From Lentzea jiangxiensis (GTDB taxonomy: Bacteria > Actinomycetota > Actinomycetes > Mycobacteriales > Pseudonocardiaceae), in the NCBI RefSeq assembly GCF_900104175.1, contig NZ_FNIX01000005.1:124001-188000 (forward strand): a stretch of DNA of 64,000 nucleotides, given 5' to 3'. Positions 59,202-64,000 of the stretch are shown here, piece after piece; within the stretch, counting starts at the first letter, position 1; every line of letters begins with the position of its first letter. The notes beneath the pieces were generated by a model, which was not told where the DNA came from, searched no databases, and was given only the letters and a program-made list of their open reading frames with translations. Both the position numbers and the translations under genes were made by a program.

Positions 59202-60947
59202 ATGTTCGGGATTCTGGGGCCGTTGCGCGTGACCAACGCCGGCCAGGGGCTGAGATGCGCAGGTCACCGTCCGCGAGCCGTGCTGGCCGCGCTCGTCGTC
59301 GAGGCGGGGAGACCGGTCGGTCTCGACAGGGTGGTCGACGCGGTGTGGGGTGAACGCCCGCCCCCTTCGGCGATCGCGAACGTGCACACGCACGTGAGCA
59401 GGTTGCGGCGCCAACTCGCCGGCATCGGGCTTCCCGGGCGAATAGTCACCGAAAGCGGCGGATATCTCCTCGACGTGGAAAGCGGCGCGCTCGACTTCGT
59501 GCGCTTCGAAAAGGCGGCCGCGCGGGCACGCGGCCTGCTGGAGGCGGGAGACCCGGCCGGGTCCGTCGCCGCCTGGGAGGACGCGTTCGCGTTGTGGCGG
59601 GGCTCGCCGCTCGAGGACGTGTCGTGCTTCGGCTGGCTGGCGTACGAGGCGGCCAGGCTCGAGGAGGTGGCCGTCCTCGCGCACGAGAGCTTCGCGGACG
59701 CGCGGCTGGCGGCCGGGCACTTCGGCGCCGCGATCACCGAGCTGACCGCGCTCGTGCGGCAGGCCCCGCTGAGGGAGGGCCTGTGGCACCGGCTGGTGCT
59801 AGCCCAGCACCGCGCCGGGCGGCGCGCCGAGGCGCTCGAGACCTACCGGGCGTTGCGCGCTGTGCTGGTCGAGGCGCTCGGGGTGGAGCCGTGCGAGCAG
59901 ATCCGGGAGCTGCACCAGGAGGTCCTCAGGGGAGGGCCGGCCGGGCGCCCGTCGCCGATGCAGCTGCCGCCGGACGTCGCGGACCTCACCGGGCGGGAGG
60001 CGGAGTCCGCGGAGCTCGAAGGGTTGCTCGCGCGGCCGGGAGCCGTCGCCGCCATCACCGGTGCGGCCGGGGTGGGCAAGACGGCGTTGGCGACGAGGGT
60101 CGCGCACGAGGTCAGCGGTCACTTCGGCGGCGGCCAGCTCTACGTCCGGCTCGGAGGTGCCGGTCCGGCGCCGCGGGACCCGGCGGAGGTGCTCACCGAG
60201 CTGCTCACGGCGTTCGGGGTGCACCCGGACGCCGTGCCGGAGGACGTCGAGGCCCGTGCCGCGGTGTACCGGTCGCAGCTCGCGGCGCGGCAGGTGCTGG
60301 TCGTGCTCGACGACGCCGCGAGCGCGGCGCAGGTCCGGCCGCTGCTGCCGGGAACGGCCGGGTCAGCGGTGCTGATCACCAGCCGGGCGGCGCTGATCGA
60401 GCCGGCGCGCACGGTCCGGCTCGGCGTGCTCGGGACCCGGGACGCGGTGCGGCTGCTCGCGGCGGTCGCGGGCGAGGCCCGCGTCGCGGCCGAACCGGAT
60501 GCGGCCGCCGAGATCGCGCGGTGCTGCGGCCACCTCCCGCTGGCGCTGCGCATCGCGGGGACGCGGCTGGCCCGCCGCGCGCACTGGACGGTCGCGAGGC
60601 TCGCCGCCCGCCTCGCGGACGAGGGCACGCGCCTCGACGAGCTGCGCGTCGACGACCTGGCGGTGCGCGCGAGCCTGGCGTCGGGCTACGAGGCCCTGGA
60701 CGAGGAGCAGCGGCGGACGTTCCGCCTGCTGAGCCTGCTGGAGGTGCGGGACTTCCCCGGCTGGGCGGTCGCCCCGCTGCTCGGCGTCGCGGTGCACGTG
60801 GCGGAGGAACTGGTCGACAGCCTCGTCGACGCCCACCTGCTGGAGTCCGCCGACGGCCGCTACCGCTTTCCCGAACTGCTGAGGATCTACGGCCGGGAAC
60901 GTGCCCGTGAGCACGACGCCGTCCTGGCCCTGACCGCCCTCGCCTGA
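59202..60947 (+). CDS. AfsR/SARP-type transcriptional regulator with NB-ARC domain
   Basis: 581 aa from ATG 59202 (GTGGGGGAGA lies about 18 bp upstream, TTG 59187 is a possible alternative). N-terminal OmpR-like DNA-binding domain (~1-95: FGILGPLRV, RPRAVLAALVVEAGRPVGLD, VHTHVSRLRRQL, GGYLLDV), then BTAD (~100-245: PLREGLWHRLVLAQHRAGRR, ALETYRALRAVLVEALGVEP), then an NB-ARC ATPase (~260-580: Walker A GAAGVGKTAL, Walker B VLVVLDDA, RNBS-like VLITSRAAL, GHLPLALRIAG). It lacks the C-terminal TPR region of full AfsR. SARP regulators usually activate antibiotic genes; none is adjacent, although the PPTase follows. Confidence 0.92.
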   Translation: MFGILGPLRVTNAGQGLRCAGHRPRAVLAALVVEAGRPVGLDRVVDAVWGERPPPSAIANVHTHVSRLRRQLAGIGLPGRIVTESGGYLLDVESGALDFVRFEKAAARARGLLEAGDPAGSVAAWEDAFALWRGSPLEDVSCFGWLAYEAARLEEVAVLAHESFADARLAAGHFGAAITELTALVRQAPLREGLWHRLVLAQHRAGRRAEALETYRALRAVLVEALGVEPCEQIRELHQEVLRGGPAGRPSPMQLPPDVADLTGREAESAELEGLLARPGAVAAITGAAGVGKTALATRVAHEVSGHFGGGQLYVRLGGAGPAPRDPAEVLTELLTAFGVHPDAVPEDVEARAAVYRSQLAARQVLVVLDDAASAAQVRPLLPGTAGSAVLITSRAALIEPARTVRLGVLGTRDAVRLLAAVAGEARVAAEPDAAAEIARCCGHLPLALRIAGTRLARRAHWTVARLAARLADEGTRLDELRVDDLAVRASLASGYEALDEEQRRTFRLLSLLEVRDFPGWAVAPLLGVAVHVAEELVDSLVDAHLLESADGRYRFPELLRIYGRERAREHDAVLALTALA

Positions 60948-60948
60948 G

Positions 60949-61599
60949 CTACGACCCGGAAGGCACCGCGATCGCCGTGACCAGGACGTCGCCCTGCACG
61001 AGCCAGCGGCCGTCGAACCCCGCGACGGGGGTGTCGGCCAGCAGGACGCGCGAGTGGAACGTGCCGTCCGGGCGCAGCGTGATGTCGGCGTCCTCGAAGC
61101 CGAGCCACCGGTTCGTGATCGGGAACCACGCCTTGTAGGTGCTCTCCTTGGCGCTGAACAGCAGGCGGTCCCAGCAGATCTTCGGGTCCTCCGCCCTCAG
61201 GCCCGGCATGCGCTCCAGCTCGGCCGGCACCGCGATCGCGCCCAGCACGCCGTCCGGCGCGGGGGCGTGCGGTTCGGCGTCGATGCCGATGGCCCGGAAG
61301 TCGGTGCGCCGCGCGAGCGCCGCGGCCCGGTAGCCGGTGCAGTGCGTGAGGCTGCCGACGACGCCCTCCGGCCACAGCGGCTCGCGCTTCGGGCCCGGCA
61401 GGATCGCGGCGGGCCCGAAACCGAGGTCGCGCAGGGCCTCGCGGGCGCAGGCGCGGGCGGTGCCGAACTCGTGCCGGCGCTTGGGCACGGCGTTGGCGAT
61501 CAGCAGTTCCTCCTCGGGGAAGAGCTCGACCGGCTGCTCGTCGTCGTAGCGTTCCACCGCCGCGATGGGCGGGGGCAGGAGCTGTTCCAGCACGGTCAC
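60949..61599 (-). CDS. 4'-phosphopantetheinyl transferase (Sfp/EntD type)
   Basis: 216 aa from GTG 61599, overlapping the stop of the metallophosphoesterase gene (GTGA). It moves the phosphopantetheine arm from CoA to carrier proteins of PKS/NRPS. Motifs: RHEFGTARACAREAL, PLWPEGVVGSLTHCTGYRAA, FRAIGIDAE (Mg-binding Asp/Glu), and FSAKESTYKAWFP (the W/F-SxKE-xxxK signature). The EntD-like length and the metallophosphoesterase-PPTase gene order are common in actinomycetes. Ends 1 bp from the convergent AfsR-like gene. Confidence 0.95.
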   Translation of the reverse strand: MTVLEQLLPPPIAAVERYDDEQPVELFPEEELLIANAVPKRRHEFGTARACAREALRDLGFGPAAILPGPKREPLWPEGVVGSLTHCTGYRAAALARRTDFRAIGIDAEPHAPAPDGVLGAIAVPAELERMPGLRAEDPKICWDRLLFSAKESTYKAWFPITNRWLGFEDADITLRPDGTFHSRVLLADTPVAGFDGRWLVQGDVLVTAIAVPSGS

Positions 61600-62414
61600 G
61601 ACTCCCTGAGCACGTCGTGCAGCTTCACCCGGGTGATGCCGCGCGGTTTCCACTCGCGCGGGTAGCCGAGCGAGACCTCGTCGAAGCGCACGCCGTCGTA
61701 GTGCGTCGTGCGGGGGATGTGCAGGTGGCCGTAGACCATCTCGACGGCGTTGAACCGCCGGTGCCAGTCCGCGGTCAGCGTCGTGCCGCACCAGAGCGCG
61801 AACTCCGGGTAGCGCAGCACGAACGTGGGGTCGCGGACCAGCGGGTAGTGGTTGATCAGCACAGTCGGGCCGTCGATCCGCGCGAGCCTCTCCGCGGTCT
61901 CCTCCACCCGCGCCTCGCACCACGCCTCGCGGGACGGGTACGGGTCGGGGTGCAGGAAGTACTCGTCCGTGCACACCACTCCCGCCTCGTGCGCGATGGC
62001 GAGGGCGGACTTCACGTCCGTGGCACCTTGTGGCCTGAACGAGTAGTCGTAACCGAGGAACAGTGGACAGACAGTGACCGGACCGCCCTCGCCGGGGAAC
62101 GTGACGTACGGGTCCTCCGGCGTGATCACGTCGAGGCTGCGGCAGAGCTCCACGAGCTGCTTGTAGCGCATCTCGCCGCGGGACTGGTTGGCGTCGTCCT
62201 TGGTGGTCCAGAGCTCGTGGTTGCCCGGCGACCAGATCACCCGCCCGAACCGCGGGCGCAGCGTGCGCAGCGTCCACTCGATGGAGTCGAACTTCTCGGC
62301 GACGTCGCCGGCGATGATCAGCCAGTCGCCCTCCGCGGACGGCGCGATCGCCTCCACGACGTCGCGGTTCTCCTGGTAGGAGACGTGCAGATCGCTGGTC
62401 GCCAAGAGCTTCAC
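61596..62414 (-). CDS. metallophosphoesterase
   Basis: 272 aa from GTG 62414 (GAGG just upstream; other in-frame starts up to 62453). Calcineurin-like motifs in order: LLATSDLHV (D-x-H), IIAGDVAEKFD (GD), WSPGNHELW (GNHE), LINHYPLV (H) and VYGHLHIPR (GHxH). All metal ligands are present. Substrate unknown; co-conservation with PPTase genes suggests a role in CoA or phosphopantetheine metabolism, which is an inference. Confidence 0.92.
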   Translation of the reverse strand: MKLLATSDLHVSYQENRDVVEAIAPSAEGDWLIIAGDVAEKFDSIEWTLRTLRPRFGRVIWSPGNHELWTTKDDANQSRGEMRYKQLVELCRSLDVITPEDPYVTFPGEGGPVTVCPLFLGYDYSFRPQGATDVKSALAIAHEAGVVCTDEYFLHPDPYPSREAWCEARVEETAERLARIDGPTVLINHYPLVRDPTFVLRYPEFALWCGTTLTADWHRRFNAVEMVYGHLHIPRTTHYDGVRFDEVSLGYPREWKPRGITRVKLHDVLRES

Positions 62415-62680
62415 ACCTCGAACGGTAACCGTGGCGTCAACGAACCCGATCACTGCGGCCGGACGAGTCGGCTCGAATCACCCGTAAGTGGAACGCGTAA
62501 CACGACCGGTTATCCGTTCGTCGCAGACAGTGCGCCACTCGTCTCAACAGGGAGAGCCGCGCATCGGCACCGCACGTCCGCTCATCGCCTATCCCGGCCT
62601 ACCTACTTACCTCTTTCGTAAACGCCTTCTTACTGTGAGTGCTGTCACCTGACGGAAAAGTCCTGGCGGAGGACCACACC
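62415..62680. other. intergenic region before the transposase-domain fusion gene
   Basis: 266 bp, no gene seen. It contains GGAAC at about 62488 followed by GGTTATCCGTT, which resembles an ECF-type promoter only loosely, and a lower-GC stretch near 62600-62640. GGCGGAGGA at 62665-62673 is the ribosome-binding site of the next gene. Confidence 0.4.
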
Positions 62681-63430
62681 ATGACCGACTCGCAGCAGTT
62701 CGCACGCACATCGGACCCGCGCCTCGCGCGCCAGGTCCCGCCCCGCCAGGTGCCAGGACGCCCCGTGCCGCCCCACCAGGCCCAGGTCCCGGTCCGCTAC
62801 GGCCAGCCGATCGACCCGCGCCTCGTCGGCACCCCGTCGTTCCGCCGCACCGTCGGCGCCGAGATCGCCCGCCACGCCCAGCAGGCCTACGCCGTCCCGC
62901 AGCGCCGCACCACGGCCGACGACACCGCCCTGGCCACCCTGCTCCGCTCCCGCCAGCGCGCCGAGTCCGCCCGCCAGGACACGCGGCCCGCCGACGTCGC
63001 GCCGCGCACGGAGAGCTGGATGCGCTCCTCCGCGTGGCCCGAGCCGACCGCCGAGCCCGGCCGCGGTGACGTCATCGAACAGCTCTCCGCCCGCCTCGTG
63101 CCGGCGAACCTGTGGGCGGTCGTCGAACCGCTCATCCCGCCGGCCAAGGTGCGGCGGCAGGGCGGCGGACGCGGGCGCGTGTCCAACCGGGCCGTGTTCA
63201 CCGCGATCGTGTTCGTCTTGTCGTCGGGGTGTGCTTGGCGGCATCTGCCGGCTTCGTTCGGGGTGACCGTGCCCACCGTGCACCGGCGGTTCCAGGAGTG
63301 GACCGACCTGGGGTTGTGGGTTCGGCTGCGGCGCGCCGCGGCTGAGGGTGCTTGCTCCGGGGACGAGCTGGCCTGGATTCGGGCGGTGCTGGACGCTGCT
63401 GATCGGCGGGCGGCGAAGGCTGCCAGCTGA
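62681..63430 (+). CDS. protein fused to an IS5-type transposase N-terminal domain (DUF4096)
   Basis: 249 aa from ATG 62681 with a good ribosome-binding site. Residues 1-~125 are Pro/Arg/Gln-rich and probably disordered, without a known domain (RLARQVPPRQVPGRPVPPHQ). Residues ~130-215 match the DUF4096 N-terminal domain of IS5-family transposases (LVPANLWAVVEPLIPPAKVR, GRVSNRAVFTAIVFVLSSGC, AWRHLPASFGVTVPTVHRRF, QEWTDLGLW). The DDE catalytic domain is missing, and no terminal inverted repeats are seen. Codon use shifts to more T/G endings after ~63200. Either a domesticated DNA-binding domain or a host gene truncated by, and fused to, an insertion sequence. Confidence 0.8.
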   Translation: MTDSQQFARTSDPRLARQVPPRQVPGRPVPPHQAQVPVRYGQPIDPRLVGTPSFRRTVGAEIARHAQQAYAVPQRRTTADDTALATLLRSRQRAESARQDTRPADVAPRTESWMRSSAWPEPTAEPGRGDVIEQLSARLVPANLWAVVEPLIPPAKVRRQGGGRGRVSNRAVFTAIVFVLSSGCAWRHLPASFGVTVPTVHRRFQEWTDLGLWVRLRRAAAEGACSGDELAWIRAVLDAADRRAAKAAS

Positions 63431-63441
63431 GGGTTTGGCTT

Positions 63442-63476
63442 CGCCGGGGTCGCTCTGCGGAAGGGTGACCCCGGCG
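63442..63476. terminator. stem-loop between convergent genes
   Basis: Perfect 10-bp arms (63442-63451 and 63467-63476), 11 bp after the stop at 63430. A smaller stem (63532-63537 with 63543-63548, loop 5) is nearer the histidine kinase stop and may serve that gene. Confidence 0.55.
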
Positions 63477-63599
63477 AGTTGTTCCGGCAGGCGGGCCGGC
63501 TTGCGTTGACCGGTGCTGTTCCGGCGGAGGGGTCACCTTCGCGGTGACGTCACCTCGATACCGCTCGCCGGACGGGTCTGGTTCCCGGCTTCCCAGGCG

Positions 63600-64000
63600 T
63601 CACATCCCGTTGATCCCGGCCTGGTACTTCGGAACCCGGACGGTGATCTTCGTGCCCAGGCCCAGGGCTGTCTCCACCACCAGGCCGTACTCGTCGCCGT
63701 ACACCCGCCGCAGCCGCTCGTCGATGTTGCCCAGGCCGATGCCCGCGGACTCGTCCACCTGACCGGCCAGGGTGCGGCGGAGCTTTTCGGGGTCCATGCC
63801 GATGCCGTCGTCCTCGATCGTGATGTGGGCTTCGGCGCCGCCGTCGTCGGCGTAGATCTGGATGTGGCCCGGTTCCACCTTGCCCTCCATGCCGTGGCGC
63901 ACGGCGTTCTCCACGAGAGGTTGCAGGCAGAGGAACGGCACGGTGACCGGGAGCACTTCGGGGGCGACCTGGAGGGTGACCCTCAGGCGTTCGCCGAAGC
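63600..64000 (-). CDS. LytS/YehU-type sensor histidine kinase, C-terminal part
   Basis: The frame is open to the right window edge; about 133 C-terminal residues are visible. The ATP-binding domain of LytS/BtsS-type kinases is clear: FLCLQPLVENAVRHGMEGK (N box), ITIEDDGIGMDPEKL (G1 box), GIGLGNIDERLRRVYGDEYG (G2-like) and LGTKITVRVPKY. Kinases of this group work with a LytTR response regulator, not visible here. The N-terminal sensor part lies outside the window. Confidence 0.93.
   Translation of the reverse strand, partial: FGERLRVTLQVAPEVLPVTVPFLCLQPLVENAVRHGMEGKVEPGHIQIYADDGGAEAHITIEDDGIGMDPEKLRRTLAGQVDESAGIGLGNIDERLRRVYGDEYGLVVETALGLGTKITVRVPKYQAGINGM

Noticed and set aside
62681-63430. 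complete IS5-family insertion sequence
   Set aside because: No DDE catalytic region, no second ORF and no terminal inverted or target-site repeats were seen around it.
1-64000. tRNA, rRNA or other structural RNA genes
   Set aside because: No T-loop-like GGTTCGAATCC pattern with matching acceptor stem and no rRNA sequence was seen on either strand, though a covariance-model scan was not possible here.

Overview
The window is high-GC actinobacterial DNA, dense with genes on both strands. GTG starts and 4-base ATGA/GTGA overlaps are common. Family content points to a filamentous actinomycete, most likely a Pseudonocardiales such as a Lentzea or Saccharothrix relative (inference): mycothiol-type DinB/MDMPI proteins, an XRE(DUF5753)-DUF397 pair, a 13E12/DUF222 HNH protein, an AfsR-type SARP, an Sfp-type phosphopantetheinyl transferase, an MbtH-like protein and bacterial Ku. 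No rRNA, tRNA, CRISPR array or replication origin was seen.

Layout. (1) 1-7090: DNA-repair and conflict-type genes: a TM0106-family RecB-like nuclease (cut by the left edge), a short Ku preceded by a LexA-type box, a zinc-ribbon SDR, a HAD phosphatase, a two-gene SLOG(LSDAT)-SLATT / SLATT operon, a DUF2306 membrane protein and an S4-domain protein. (2) 7465-19461: first half of an exopolysaccharide (EPS) locus: polyprenyl-phosphate sugar transferase, sugar-nucleotide dehydrogenase, epimerase, two DegT aminotransferases, two left-handed beta-helix acyltransferases, and a 1591-aa secreted protein with four DUF4082 modules. (3) 19508-25844: an island of non-EPS genes: an uncharacterised 542-aa protein, an MDMPI-fold enzyme, a DUF222-HNH endonuclease with a LexA-type box, an XRE/DUF397 pair, and a DddA-like deaminase toxin/Imm1 immunity cassette. 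The cassette is bracketed by 35-bp direct repeats made from the 3' end of the DUF397 gene plus its terminator. (4) 25815-41612: second half of the EPS locus: Wzy-like polymerase, Wzz-like chain-length protein, Wzx flippase, several glycosyltransferases including a GT2-GT4 fusion, asparagine synthase, a transporter and UDP-glucose-type dehydrogenase. Together regions 2 and 4 carry all parts of a Wzx/Wzy-dependent EPS pathway. (5) 41728-58751: mixed genes: PIG-L deacetylase, a second SLATT protein, a beta-helix lipoprotein, CorA, a Ser/Thr kinase, an ECF sigma factor with its membrane partner, a YVTN propeller, an orphan MbtH, type I Idi, an ArgO/ArgP pair, an SDR pseudogene, an iron-box-preceded mini condensation-domain protein and a GCS2 ligase. 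(6) 58752-64000: a hairpin-rich gap, an AfsR-type regulator, the PPTase/metallophosphoesterase pair, a protein fused to an IS5-type transposase N-terminal domain, and the end of a LytS-type histidine kinase (cut by the right edge).

The most interesting parts are the deaminase/Imm1 cassette and its repeat scar, the SLOG-SLATT operon with a second SLATT gene that shares its leaderless start architecture, two LexA-type boxes at the same distance from their start codons, and an iron box in front of a stand-alone condensation-domain fragment. All functional calls come from reading the sequence and from knowledge of the families; no search was run.
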